From NCBI GenBank assembly GCA_951813515.1, contig OX638346.1, positions 985,617 through 1,049,616 on the forward strand: a stretch of DNA of 64,000 nt, written 5' to 3'. The position numbers and the translations under genes were made by a program. The stretch comes from an uncultured Pseudomonadales bacterium (lineage in GTDB: Bacteria; Pseudomonadota; Gammaproteobacteria; Pseudomonadales; Azotimanducaceae). Shown here in pieces: positions 52,668 to 62,393 of the stretch. A model generated the notes under the pieces. It had not been told where the DNA came from, ran no database searches, and worked only from the letters and a program-made list of their open reading frames with translations. The stretch's first letter is position 1; each line of letters opens with the position of its first letter.

Positions 52668-54224
52668 ATGTTGAAGCGGATAGAGTTTCGTCCGCGAGTA
52701 GAAGATCTCGTGCGATTCATCGAAGAGACGGACCCTGACGATATTGTCGAAAAGACCATTGCCAAGCTCCGAAACGGAGTGACGGGCCATGAACTCCTGA
52801 CGGCGAACACATTGGCCGTCGTGCGTTCCAACGACGTGCCCCCGTCGCATCACGGCGGTCCGGTGCATCCGATCTGCGGCGTCCACGCGATTCACGGCAT
52901 CGCCAAGCGCCTGCCTGGCGAACTGTCCATGCTGCCCCTCATTCAGCACACGGCACTGTGCAATCACCACGTCCATTCGCCGTACATGGGGCCCTACCTC
53001 ATGCCGAAGATCGAGCCGCTGCAGGCATCCCCGGAGGAGGTGGAGCCCGGTATCCGGCCGCACAACGTCACGTCCCGCGTCAACATCCCCAGCCCGAGCG
53101 AACCCAACGCGATTGGCGACACCCAGGCGGCGTTCCTGCACTGCATCCGGGCGATGGAAGCACCGCTGGGGGAAAGGTACTACCTGTGGCTCCTGGACCG
53201 GCTGTCACACGGCGAAATGCTCGACCTGCTCCTGCCGCTCGCGGTCAGCCGGAACAACTGGGACGACCACTACTTCCTCTATCCTGTGTACACCTTCCGG
53301 ACCCTGGACTGCCTTGGCTGGGAATGGGCGGACGTCTTGCTGCGCCCGGCCGTACGCTACCAGGCGCGTCTGATGGGGCGGCTCACCATCGGAGACCCTC
53401 TCGATTTTGTTTGGGTCGAGAGCCTGCTGGACAAGTACAAGCTGCTCGAGATCAATATCCCGAACGCTACTTCGGATGCCGAGACCGAGCGCATCGGCGA
53501 ACTCGGCATGAAGCTCGGACAATGCGAGAACTATTTCGACACCATCGAACCTATGGCCCAGGCGCTTGCCGGCGGCCTGTCGCTTGAGGGCGCGGGCGAA
53601 GCGTTGTCGATCGGCGCGGCTGCCGCGTATCTGAGCACGAGCTACGGCAACCCGATGGATTCGCACCTGCACACGGGGTCCACCAATCGTCGCTACGTGC
53701 TGCGACAGGAAGGCGTCAGTCTCAGAAACAAGATTCTGAGTTTACTGACCGGGTTTACGGGGCCCGAGGTTCTGCTCGGCGCCAGGAAGATCGACTGGAC
53801 CTGCAACATCGAGCCGGGCAGCACCAGCGCATTGCCCGACCGCAGTCAGGAGTTCCTGTTGGATGCGATTACGGACAACATCGACAGTCAGCCGTATATT
53901 GACTGGCACCAGATCAACAGCGTTGCGAACGTCGTTCCGCCCGAGGGGATCAAGGAAGGGGTTGCGATGGCGCGCCAGTATGCCGAGAAGGGCTACGATC
54001 CCGTTCCCTACTTCAATCGGCTCGCGGAGATTTCCTGCCGGGACGACTTCACGGAAATGCACTCGGTCAAGCACTTCCAGGCGATCGTCGACGAGTACTA
54101 CGCCACGCGGGAGCCCTACCGTTGGCTGCACCTGGCATCGGCGACCAAGTCCGCCGGGATCATTCAGACCGGCCGCGAGCACAGTGTTTACTGGCAGACG
54201 AAAGAGCTGTTGAAAGCCGCCTGA
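52668..54224 (+). CDS. Histidine-rich protein of unknown function, probable metal-binding
   Basis: The ATG at 52668 gives 518 residues without a signal peptide. Residues 60-110 are rich in conserved-looking histidines and cysteines (PPSHHGGPVHPICGVHAIHG, then TALCNHHVHSPYMGPYL), possible metal ligands. A second histidine motif is DSHLHTGSTN near 330. The body is predicted to be largely alpha-helical with many acidic surfaces. I do not recognise the family. It is downstream of the SDR gene in the same direction and convergent with a PhyH-type dioxygenase gene, so an enzyme of the same pathway is likely. Confidence 0.75.
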   Translation: MLKRIEFRPRVEDLVRFIEETDPDDIVEKTIAKLRNGVTGHELLTANTLAVVRSNDVPPSHHGGPVHPICGVHAIHGIAKRLPGELSMLPLIQHTALCNHHVHSPYMGPYLMPKIEPLQASPEEVEPGIRPHNVTSRVNIPSPSEPNAIGDTQAAFLHCIRAMEAPLGERYYLWLLDRLSHGEMLDLLLPLAVSRNNWDDHYFLYPVYTFRTLDCLGWEWADVLLRPAVRYQARLMGRLTIGDPLDFVWVESLLDKYKLLEINIPNATSDAETERIGELGMKLGQCENYFDTIEPMAQALAGGLSLEGAGEALSIGAAAAYLSTSYGNPMDSHLHTGSTNRRYVLRQEGVSLRNKILSLLTGFTGPEVLLGARKIDWTCNIEPGSTSALPDRSQEFLLDAITDNIDSQPYIDWHQINSVANVVPPEGIKEGVAMARQYAEKGYDPVPYFNRLAEISCRDDFTEMHSVKHFQAIVDEYYATREPYRWLHLASATKSAGIIQTGREHSVYWQTKELLKAA

Positions 54225-54252
54225 ACGCAACGAGAAGCGCGGAGCTTTTCCT

Positions 54253-55056
54253 CTACCAGCCCACCCAGTGGTGGAACAGGGGCTGCACCTCGTCAGGCAT
54301 GGCGCGATAGGCCTCTACCGGAATACGCGGCATCGGCGGCGCCGCGGTGCGTCCAAATTCCTCAGCCATCCGCTTGCCCTCTGACGACTCGGGGTCGAGC
54401 GGCTGCAGGTTTAGCCACCACGGCGAATAGCACACCTTCACGGTCACCCGCGGATTGGTACCGTGGTGCTCGGGATTCGTGTGCCACAACCGACTGTCGA
54501 ACACGAGGACGCTTCCGACCTTCCAGGGCACGTGCATCTCTGTCGCGTGCGGCGTGTCAGGATCGATCCGGTCGTCCATGAACGGATCGACGAGGGACCG
54601 GTGGCTTCCCGGCGCGACGATGGTACCCACGGTATCCCGCGTGCGCGGCGAGAGCATCCAGACAGTCGTCAAGGCCAGGCAGGTGTCGGGAAACGGCGCC
54701 TTGATTCCCGCGCTTCGGGGCAGCCAGACGGTGCCGAAGGGCCAATCGATGTGGAGCGGCCCGCGGCTCGTGCCCGGCTCCAGGATGAGCGGGGTCGTCC
54801 AGGCGACGCGGTAAAAACGTCCCCAGATCGCATCAAGCAGCGCCGTCATCCGGCCGTTGGCAACGTACCGAACGAAGTCGGCATTGTGGGCGAGGAAGTT
54901 CCTGTCCTCGAGGTACTCGCTCGACTCCACCGTCCGGGTGACGCTCTCGAGCACTCCCTCGACTTGCCCCTCGGGGATCATGTCGTCCAGAACGCACCAG
55001 CCGTCGACGCCCAGGCGCAACGCGTCCGCGCTTACGGTCGGCGCAGTTTCGGTCAT
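54253..55056 (-). CDS. Phytanoyl-CoA dioxygenase-family (PhyH) protein
   Basis: The protein has 267 residues. The Fe(II)/2-oxoglutarate facial triad is visible: H102 and D104 in HIDWPFG, and H192 in LWHTNPEHHG, with R203 as the likely 2-oxoglutarate anchor. All catalytic residues are present. PhyH-type enzymes hydroxylate small organic substrates. The gene is followed by the molybdenum-enzyme gene upstream on the same strand, 24 bases apart. Confidence 0.88.
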   Translation of the reverse strand: MTETAPTVSADALRLGVDGWCVLDDMIPEGQVEGVLESVTRTVESSEYLEDRNFLAHNADFVRYVANGRMTALLDAIWGRFYRVAWTTPLILEPGTSRGPLHIDWPFGTVWLPRSAGIKAPFPDTCLALTTVWMLSPRTRDTVGTIVAPGSHRSLVDPFMDDRIDPDTPHATEMHVPWKVGSVLVFDSRLWHTNPEHHGTNPRVTVKVCYSPWWLNLQPLDPESSEGKRMAEEFGRTAAPPMPRIPVEAYRAMPDEVQPLFHHWVGW

Positions 55057-55080
55057 CGCCGCGTTCCCACGTCGCCGCGG

Positions 55081-57291
55081 TTACGCTGCGTTCGGGAGCT
55101 TCCTGCTCTCCAGTGCCTCAAGCACCCTGGGTGGCGACAGCGGCAGATTCCTCATCCTCACGCCGATCGCATTGCCAACCGCACACGCGACCGCGGCAAG
55201 CGGAGGAATGATTGGCGCTTCACCGACGCCGCGCACTCCGAAAGGATGCATCGAGTTCGGCACCTCGACGATGATCGTATCGATCATGGGCAGGTCGGAT
55301 GCGACCGGGACACGGTAGTCGAGGAATCCGGGGTTCTCCAGCGCGCCGTTCTCGTCGTACATGAACTCCTCGTTCAGCGCCCAGCCGATGCCCTGCACCG
55401 CGCCGCCCTGGAACTGGCCCTCGACGTACGACGGGTGTATGGCACAGCCGGCATCCTGGATGGCCGTGTAGCGAAGAACGGTCGTCTTGCCGGTGTCCGG
55501 GTCGACCTCGACGTCGCAGAGATGCACTGAAAAACAGGGTCCCAGACCGCTCTCCGCCCGCAGCGACGCGCTGCCCGCAATCGGTCCGCCGGTGTCTGGC
55601 GCGTTCCGACAGATATCCTTGATCGTCAACTCCTCCTCGCGGGTGGTGTTGATGGCCTTCCCATCGCGCCACTCGACCTGTTCGGGAGTGACGTTCCATC
55701 CCGATGCCGCGCGCTCCTTGAACTGCTGGATGACCTCCTGGGCCGCGCGCGTGACCGCCTGCCCCGAGGCGTTGATCGTCCGGCTGCCGCCCGCGCCGTC
55801 AGTGTGGGCGACGCTGTTGGTATCCGGAATCTCGGCCCTGACGTCGTTGATGGAGATGCCAAGCGTTTCCGCCGCGATCATGGCAAGCGCTATCCGCGTG
55901 CCGGAAAGATCGGCGCTCCCGGTCAACACCGATGCCGATCCGTTTTTGTTCATGACGATCGACGCACTCGACGTGCCGCCGCCGTTGCGCCAGAAGCCCA
56001 TGGCCACCGAACGGCCCTGGTTTTGGCCGAGCGGCACCCGGTAGTGGGCCGACGCCTTCGCCTTTTCGAGGCACTCGACGAGACCGAGTTCGCGAAACTG
56101 GCCGATGATGTTGGTGCCGCCGGAGCGCAAGGCATTTTTGAGCCGGAGTTCGATCGGATCCATCCCAAGCTCGTCGGCGAGTTCGTTCATGACGCTCTCG
56201 GTGGCGAAGGTCGCCTGGGGCGCTCCCGGTCCGCGATAGGCGCGCACCTTTGGCTTGTTGACCACCGCCGAAAGCCCCTCGATGCGGACGTTGGGTACTT
56301 CATAGGCCGAAAAGACGCAGCGCATGCCGCCGCCCAAAGGCGCTCCCGGGAACGCGCCCGACTCGTATGCGAGGAACGCCTGCATCGCCGTGATCGTGCC
56401 GTCGCGCTTGGCACCGATCTTGACGGTCGACTTGCTGGCGGCGCCGGGACCCGCACAACGAAACACGTCTTCGCGCGTCATGCGCATCTTGACCGGACGT
56501 CCGGAGAGCTTCGACAGCATCAGCGCCATGGCTTCGAGATACACGGCGGTCTTGCCGCCAAAGCCCCCGCCGATCTCCGTCGCTATCACCTTCAGCTTGT
56601 CGACGTCCATGTCCATCTGGTCCGCCAGGTTGTCGCGAATGTTGAAATGGCCCTGCGTGGTGGTCCAGATGGTCGACTGGGCGCCTTCGTCATAGGACGC
56701 AAGGCATGCAGATGGTTCGATGTAGCCCTGGTGAATCGTCGGCGTCGTGAACGAGCGTTCGATGACCACTTCCGCTTCCGCGAAACCCGCTTCCACGTCG
56801 CCGATCTCGTTGACTTCCCGCTCGTAGACGTTCGAGAACTTACCGTCTTCTTCAAATTCTTCGTGCAGCAGCACGTCCCCTTTCAGGGCATCGTCGAGGT
56901 TCATCACCGGCGGCAACGGTTCGTAGTCGACTTCAATAAGCTCGACCGCTGCCATGGCAATGGCCCGGGTCGATGCCGCTACGGCCGCAACGGCGTGTCC
57001 GTGGTAGAGCACCTTTTCATGGGCAAGGTTGTCGCGGGCGATAGTGCCTTGTCCGCCAAACGGCAACCTGGGGAAGTCGGCCGCCGTCACCACTGCGAAT
57101 ACACCGTCCAGGGCCATCGCCTTCGACGTGTCGATTGACCTGATTCGCGCGTGCGCATGGGAACTGCGCAGCACTTCCCCGTACAAGGTCCCAGGAAGGG
57201 TGACATCAGCGCCGAACTGCGCCTTGCCCGTTACTTTTTCCCAACCATCGTGACGAATTGGCCGTTTGCCGATCTCAGCATAGTCGTTCAT
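55081..57291 (-). CDS. Molybdenum hydroxylase large subunit (xanthine/CO dehydrogenase type)
   Basis: The protein has 736 residues. It starts with the N-terminal Ald_Xan_dh domain (GKAQFGADVTLPGTLYGEVL). The Mo-cofactor-binding region includes IATEIGGGFGGKTAVYLEA near 236 and KVRAYRGPGAPQATFATESV near 348. GVRGVGEAPIIPPLAAV near 695 holds the conserved glutamate thought to act in hydroxylation. The enzyme normally pairs with an FAD subunit and a [2Fe-2S] subunit; neither is present in the window. It may use partners encoded elsewhere. Likely reactions are hydroxylation of N-heterocycles or aldehydes, but the substrate is not deducible. Confidence 0.9.
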   Translation of the reverse strand: MNDYAEIGKRPIRHDGWEKVTGKAQFGADVTLPGTLYGEVLRSSHAHARIRSIDTSKAMALDGVFAVVTAADFPRLPFGGQGTIARDNLAHEKVLYHGHAVAAVAASTRAIAMAAVELIEVDYEPLPPVMNLDDALKGDVLLHEEFEEDGKFSNVYEREVNEIGDVEAGFAEAEVVIERSFTTPTIHQGYIEPSACLASYDEGAQSTIWTTTQGHFNIRDNLADQMDMDVDKLKVIATEIGGGFGGKTAVYLEAMALMLSKLSGRPVKMRMTREDVFRCAGPGAASKSTVKIGAKRDGTITAMQAFLAYESGAFPGAPLGGGMRCVFSAYEVPNVRIEGLSAVVNKPKVRAYRGPGAPQATFATESVMNELADELGMDPIELRLKNALRSGGTNIIGQFRELGLVECLEKAKASAHYRVPLGQNQGRSVAMGFWRNGGGTSSASIVMNKNGSASVLTGSADLSGTRIALAMIAAETLGISINDVRAEIPDTNSVAHTDGAGGSRTINASGQAVTRAAQEVIQQFKERAASGWNVTPEQVEWRDGKAINTTREEELTIKDICRNAPDTGGPIAGSASLRAESGLGPCFSVHLCDVEVDPDTGKTTVLRYTAIQDAGCAIHPSYVEGQFQGGAVQGIGWALNEEFMYDENGALENPGFLDYRVPVASDLPMIDTIIVEVPNSMHPFGVRGVGEAPIIPPLAAVACAVGNAIGVRMRNLPLSPPRVLEALESRKLPNAA

Positions 57292-57402
57292 GTCGCATCG
57301 AAAATTTCAGTCTGTTTCAGTATCCGAGCATATCAGCCTACGCCAAAGAACGGCACGCAGACGGGCTGGAGTCGTCTCCGACACTGGGTGCGTGACGAGA
57401 CA

Positions 57403-58395
57403 TTAGATTCGTTCCACGGCCACTGCCCTGCCCGTGTCTATCGATTCGTACAGCGCGAGTATCGATGCCATGTTGCGCAGGGCGTCCTCTGCCGGAAACT
57501 CCGGTTCCTTAGCCGTCAGGATGCACTCCGAGAACTCGTCGATCTGCACCTGGAAGCGGTCCGTGCTGGTCATTTCCATCACCTCGGGCGCCGCGTCACC
57601 CCTGACCACGATCACGGGAGGGGTTTCGGTGAAGACTCCATCGAGAGTGATCTTGCCGTTGGTGCCGAACACTTCGAGCAGCCCCCGCTGCGGGCCTTCG
57701 AGACAGCACCAGAGGTGGCCCACGGCGCCATTGGGGAATTGCAGGAGCGCGTTCGCGGTGGTGTCGAACCCGACGCCGGGGCGTTTGCGTTCGAGTGCCA
57801 TCGCAAGCACCGGCTCGACACCCATCGCATACCGAAGGGCATACACGCCATAACACCCGAATCCCATGAGGCTGCCCTCTCCGCGGGGGTCGCCGGGGCG
57901 GCCTTCCCGGTCGTCGTCCATGGTGAAGGAGAGCCCGGCTTCGAGGTGGATCACCTCCCCGATCTCACCGTCTGCAACGAGTCTGCGGATCGTGCGCATC
58001 TGCTTGTTCCATCGGGGCGTGAACCCTTCGATGAGAACGACGTTGTTGGCATCCGCTGCCGCGATCATCTCCCGCGCTTCAGCCATGGTCACGGAGAAAG
58101 GTTTTTCGCAAATGATGTGCTTGCCGGCTTCGGCGGCCTTGATGGTCCACTCATGGTGCATGGCGTTCGGCAGCGTGTTGATCACGGCGTCGATCCCGTC
58201 GCTATCAAGCATCTCCTGGTAGCTGCCGAACGCGAGTGGAATGCCGTGTTTTTTTGCCGCCGCCTGCGCGGCCTCAAGGTTGCGGCTGCTGACGGCGACC
58301 AGCTCCGAGTTCGGCGACGTTCTCGCGGCGGGCACATGGGCGTAGAAACCGATCGTCGCAGTGCTGATGAGTCCGTATCTGACTTTCTCTGGCAT
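57403..58395 (-). CDS. Gfo/Idh/MocA-family oxidoreductase 1
   Basis: The ATG at 58395 gives 330 residues; an upstream start at 58464 would add a poorly conserved 23-residue extension. The Rossmann start is RYGLISTATIGFYAHVPA, a variant common in dihydrodiol-dehydrogenase-like members. The catalytic-site motif AGKHIICEKPFS near 89-100 includes the conserved EKP. The C-terminal half is the family's substrate domain. It reduces or oxidises sugars, inositols or dihydrodiols with NAD(P). Transcribed divergently from the second family member at 58548. Confidence 0.9.
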   Translation of the reverse strand: MPEKVRYGLISTATIGFYAHVPAARTSPNSELVAVSSRNLEAAQAAAKKHGIPLAFGSYQEMLDSDGIDAVINTLPNAMHHEWTIKAAEAGKHIICEKPFSVTMAEAREMIAAADANNVVLIEGFTPRWNKQMRTIRRLVADGEIGEVIHLEAGLSFTMDDDREGRPGDPRGEGSLMGFGCYGVYALRYAMGVEPVLAMALERKRPGVGFDTTANALLQFPNGAVGHLWCCLEGPQRGLLEVFGTNGKITLDGVFTETPPVIVVRGDAAPEVMEMTSTDRFQVQIDEFSECILTAKEPEFPAEDALRNMASILALYESIDTGRAVAVERI

Positions 58396-58547
58396 CCGGG
58401 TCTTTTCCTTCAACTTGTGGGCCGTCGTCAATATATGCCACCCTTCCGGCGGACGCTCGATCACACCGCCTTGCGCAAGGGTCGCTCCCGAGCGAATACA
58501 TCCCCGTCGGGACTCGCAGCCAAGGCCAGCAAAGAAACGGAGGGATC

Positions 58548-59651
58548 ATGTCCAGACCACTCAAGGTGGGTTTGGTGGGCACCGGACGCATTGCCAACCG
58601 GCACATGGCCCCTTACCTGCAGCATCCGGATAGGGTGCAACTGACAGCCGTGTGCGATGTGGTCGAACCCGCGGCACGGGACTACGCCAAGAGGGCCGGC
58701 GTCGATGACGTCTACCTGGACCTCGATGACATGCTGCGCCGGGCCGACATCGATGCCGTCGATATCTGCACCCGGCACGATCTGCATGCGCCGCAGGCCA
58801 TCGCCGCCGCAGAGGCCGGCAAACACGTGCTGGTCGAGAAAGCCATGGCGAACTCGGTACAGGAATGCCGGGACATGATCGGGGCCTCCGACCGCGCGGG
58901 CGTGACCCTGATGGTTGCGCAGCACCTGCGCTACTCGCGTCACGCCGCCGCAGCCAAGCGCTTCATCGATGGCGGCGGACTGGGTGAGATCGAGGCGGTC
59001 CGGCACCAGTCCACGTCGGGCGGAAACATGCCCGACGATACGGGCCATTGGATGCGTGACGCGAAGTATGCGGGCGGCGGCATGTTGATGGTTACGGTGG
59101 TGCACCATCTCGACCTGTTGCGTTACTTCGTCGGCAACGTCAAGCGCGTGACGGCAATCTGCCGGACACTGCAGCCATACCGGCTGAATGGGGCCGAAGA
59201 CGAGGTCACCGCGATCCTCGAGTTCGAGAACGGCGCCATCGGCAACGTGTTCACCAAGGGGAATGCGCGGTCTCCCGAGCCGGCCTACTACCTGGTGTAC
59301 GGCAACAAGGGCACGCTCGCTTCCACTCCGCCCGAACCGACGCGAAAAATGGCGATTACCCAGTTCGGTCGCCATAGGGTGTCCCTCAACACCGGCGAAG
59401 TGCTCGACGTGCACAACGAGGACGACCTGAAAAAGATCCTGCAGCCGGAGTTCGAGCCCCTCCCCGCAGATCCCGCCGACCAACACAGCGACGACTACTT
59501 CGTCAACGAGGTTCTACACTTCGAGGAGTGTTGCCGCACGGGCCGGGAGCCCATCAGCAGCGGCCGGGACAACATCGAGACGATCAAGCTCATCATGGGG
59601 ATCTACGAGTCTTCCCGGACGGGCAAGTCCGTCGATCTGGACACGCTATAG
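58548..59651 (+). CDS. Gfo/Idh/MocA-family oxidoreductase 2
   Basis: The protein has 367 residues. The Rossmann motif is KVGLVGTGRIANRHMAPYLQ, and AGKHVLVEKAMA carries EKA in place of the usual EKP. HHLDLLRYFVG near 181-191 holds the likely catalytic histidine pair. The sequence is only distantly related to oxidoreductase 1. It probably acts on a different step or substrate of the same route. It is convergent with the second PhyH-type gene, the two stops being 7 bases apart. Confidence 0.9.
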   Translation: MSRPLKVGLVGTGRIANRHMAPYLQHPDRVQLTAVCDVVEPAARDYAKRAGVDDVYLDLDDMLRRADIDAVDICTRHDLHAPQAIAAAEAGKHVLVEKAMANSVQECRDMIGASDRAGVTLMVAQHLRYSRHAAAAKRFIDGGGLGEIEAVRHQSTSGGNMPDDTGHWMRDAKYAGGGMLMVTVVHHLDLLRYFVGNVKRVTAICRTLQPYRLNGAEDEVTAILEFENGAIGNVFTKGNARSPEPAYYLVYGNKGTLASTPPEPTRKMAITQFGRHRVSLNTGEVLDVHNEDDLKKILQPEFEPLPADPADQHSDDYFVNEVLHFEECCRTGREPISSGRDNIETIKLIMGIYESSRTGKSVDLDTL

Positions 59652-59658
59652 GGCCGGA

Positions 59659-60711
59659 TCAGCCGTAGGCGTCGCTCTTGCGCCCTACCCCGACCCCGGA
59701 CTCCGCCCGATACGCGGAGACGAACTGCTCGGCTCGCGCCGTTCCCGACACACGGTCGCCCTGGGTCGAGAAACCGGGCACGCACCCCTGCTGCAGCACG
59801 ATGGCGATCCGTTGCCCGTACCTGTCGATCAGTTCCTCGAGTTTCTTCTCCGGGATCTTGCCGATGAAGTCCTCCAGCGGCCGCATGAACGGCCTGTAGA
59901 AGTAGACCGTCACGCTGACGCGAATCCCCGGCGCGGTGCGATTGAACGCGCCGTGCCAGGTGTTGCCTTGCCAGATGATCAACGAACCCGCCGGCGCCTC
60001 GCACGCGAGGGCCTGCTCGCTGCCGCCCTTCTCGTAGGGAAGGAGGACCGTCTCCTCGCCCTCCGGGTTGCGGTTCCACTTGTGACTGCCCGGCACAATG
60101 CAGGTGGCGCCGTTCTCCCGGTTGAAATCCGTCAACACATAGGTGCATTGCGCCGCGTAGCTTTGCGCGGGCAGCGGCTCCGGGATTCCGCCCGAGTCCG
60201 TGTGCAGCGGAAAGTTGCTCTTGCAGGGCCCCTTCATCCAGCAGCCCATGGCCGACAGCACCGCGCTATAGCCGAGGAGGTAGGTCACGAGCGCGATCAT
60301 CGGCGGATTCATCAGCGCCTCGGCGAACACGTCATCCTCGAAGAAGATCGAGTGCATCCGATCGCCGAAGGGCGAATCGACCGCGTCGGGGTGCGGCGCA
60401 GCGATGTCCGGAATCTCCTCCTCGACCTGCGACCGGCCATACCGCTCGTTCTTGGCGCCGAAGCGCATGTTGGGTTGGAAGGCATGGGTTGCACCGGTCA
60501 CCACATCGGGACGCTCGCCGTTGCGGCGCTCGGCGATATCGATCAGGGCGTTCAGCATCCGCCCGGCGAGGTTGTTCGGGTTCGCGATCTCGGGCGGGAT
60601 CACGCAGAACCCGTGGGCATCGAGACTTGCAACGTGTTTCTGCAGGCCGAGGGCACGAATGTCGTTCCATGCGCTCTCGCGCGGTTCAAGCATGCTTGCT
60701 GCTTCTGCCAT
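59659..60711 (-). CDS. Phytanoyl-CoA dioxygenase-family (PhyH) protein 2
   Basis: The protein has 350 residues, longer than the one at 54253. The iron ligands are H170 and D172 in PLHTDSGG and H253 in GNTWHGAFNR, with R264 for 2-oxoglutarate. The N-terminal 70 residues are extra and may form a lid or dimer contact. It is transcribed towards oxidoreductase 2. The two PhyH-type enzymes here are not close copies, so they are likely to act on different positions or compounds. Confidence 0.88.
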   Translation of the reverse strand: MAEAASMLEPRESAWNDIRALGLQKHVASLDAHGFCVIPPEIANPNNLAGRMLNALIDIAERRNGERPDVVTGATHAFQPNMRFGAKNERYGRSQVEEEIPDIAAPHPDAVDSPFGDRMHSIFFEDDVFAEALMNPPMIALVTYLLGYSAVLSAMGCWMKGPCKSNFPLHTDSGGIPEPLPAQSYAAQCTYVLTDFNRENGATCIVPGSHKWNRNPEGEETVLLPYEKGGSEQALACEAPAGSLIIWQGNTWHGAFNRTAPGIRVSVTVYFYRPFMRPLEDFIGKIPEKKLEELIDRYGQRIAIVLQQGCVPGFSTQGDRVSGTARAEQFVSAYRAESGVGVGRKSDAYG

Positions 60712-60740
60712 GATGTATTTCCTCCCCGGGATTTATCCTA

Positions 60741-62342
60741 TCACTCCGGGTCAGCGTCCTTTTTTGCAACGACATTGATGGAACGAACGGATCCGGAAGC
60801 TGGCGCGAGGGAGTCTCCCGACACAAGGCCAGGGCTATCCATTCTGAAGCCCATTCTGCTGCTCATTCTGCCGCGAAATGCGAGAACGTGATCGCGATCA
60901 AACCCATACTCGCGTCCGAGGCGGACGGCCTCGTCATCGCTTGCCACTTGGAATAACAACGGCCAGACCGAGTTCTTGCGTAGCTCCGGGTCTTCTATCT
61001 CGTCGATCACTTCGATGACGTGATCGATGTCCAAGTCTGTGTCGGAACGCGTCAAAGAGGATGTGATCGAGGCCATAGCCTGATCGCGTGTCCGGCCAGG
61101 CGAGAGGTCGCGTGCCCATTCCAACGCGGATTCCGCATCGTTCCGAGCCCACAATTGGGAGACCAAGGGTACCAGGTTGTCGCGTACCGACTCGTTCCCG
61201 ATCCCTTCCAACAAAGCGACCGCGGCTTCGGGATCCCCAAACGCCAGAGACCGCACGACCGATCGATAGGAGGCCGGTTGAAGCCGCTCGGGTAGCGTTT
61301 CAATGAACGCCATGGCGGCGCCGACATCTTCCTGCGCGAACCGCCGCACCACGTTCACCATCAGATCGGGGTAGGCAGACTCACCCTCGTATCGAGACAC
61401 CCACGCCAGCAACTCTTCTTTCGACCCTTCCATCGCGCCCGCAAGCCCGGTCAAAAAGAGAGCACGTTTACTGCCTGTCAACGTGTCAGCGAAGGCATTC
61501 GCCGCTTCGAAGTCGCTCTGACCCCAGCGCCGTGCCAGACTGTTCAGGCCGTCGCCTGAAACCCTAACGTTCTTCCCCGCGAGCCAACGTGCCGCTGCCT
61601 CCGGGTCCGTCTTTGACCAGGCTTTCGTCAGCTCGTAAATCGCGGATTCCCTCAACGGTGCGGGCAGGCCGTCAATCATCTCCGCCGCGGCCAACGGGTC
61701 ATCCGCAGCCAGGCGGTTCACAAGCCTGGACAGGCGCTGGTACTGACTCCCCATTCCCGTCCCGGCCACGATCGATTCAAGCTCGGCGCGAGGATCCTGC
61801 TCGGCGAGTTCGTGCTGATCCACCGCCTCCAATATCGCATCGCGGTATATCGAGCCCGAAAGGTGCGCGTCGATCATCCTGCGCGCGGCGTCGGGATCAA
61901 ACATCGCAATGGCCCGTGCAACCGCCGCGATCGACTGGTTCCGATCGGGGATACCCTCCAGTAGCGATGGGTTATCAACGAATATCTCCGGATACGCGAA
62001 CAAGGCGAGCTGCGTCATTCGGTTGGCCACGTCACCAAGTTCGGGATCGTCCCTCGCCGCCATGATGGCCGCGGCACAGTCGGCGGCAAGCCAGGCGTTC
62101 ATCGCGAGACGAATGGCTCGGTCCCGTTCTGCGGCAGGTCGCTCCAGCGCGCGCAGCAGGTCGGCGCGCGGATCCGCGCGTGCTGCCTGGTCCGATACGG
62201 GAATCCCGCGCGTCGAGGAGTGTTTCCGGTCAGCGATCACCGGAGCAGAGTCCCGTACGCCCATCTGACCGACAAAGAACCCTACGGCAGCGGCGGCCAC
62301 CGCGAGAAAAACAGCCATGAGAAGAAAAGTGGGGGTGCTCAT
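60741..62342 (-). CDS. Membrane-anchored helical-repeat protein A, unknown function
   Basis: The protein has 533 residues. An N-terminal anchor (FLLMAVFLAVAAAAVGFFVG) leads into a long alpha-helical region of repeating units about 30-34 residues each. Units have a shared core such as DPEAAARWLAG and DPEAAVALLEGIGNESV, so the fold is probably a solenoid. No enzyme motif is seen. Solenoids of this kind bind other proteins, here likely in the periplasm. It is followed upstream, 51 bases away on the same strand, by the paralogue B. Confidence 0.75.
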   Translation of the reverse strand: MSTPTFLLMAVFLAVAAAAVGFFVGQMGVRDSAPVIADRKHSSTRGIPVSDQAARADPRADLLRALERPAAERDRAIRLAMNAWLAADCAAAIMAARDDPELGDVANRMTQLALFAYPEIFVDNPSLLEGIPDRNQSIAAVARAIAMFDPDAARRMIDAHLSGSIYRDAILEAVDQHELAEQDPRAELESIVAGTGMGSQYQRLSRLVNRLAADDPLAAAEMIDGLPAPLRESAIYELTKAWSKTDPEAAARWLAGKNVRVSGDGLNSLARRWGQSDFEAANAFADTLTGSKRALFLTGLAGAMEGSKEELLAWVSRYEGESAYPDLMVNVVRRFAQEDVGAAMAFIETLPERLQPASYRSVVRSLAFGDPEAAVALLEGIGNESVRDNLVPLVSQLWARNDAESALEWARDLSPGRTRDQAMASITSSLTRSDTDLDIDHVIEVIDEIEDPELRKNSVWPLLFQVASDDEAVRLGREYGFDRDHVLAFRGRMSSRMGFRMDSPGLVSGDSLAPASGSVRSINVVAKKDADPE

Positions 62343-62393
62343 ACCAACCTTCGACCTCTCAATGACATCGCCGCAATCATACGAAACGGCACC

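Noticed and set aside
57403..58464. The STATIG Rossmann motif as a defect
   Set aside because: Variants of this form are usual in dihydrodiol-dehydrogenase-like members of the family, so I do not treat it as broken.
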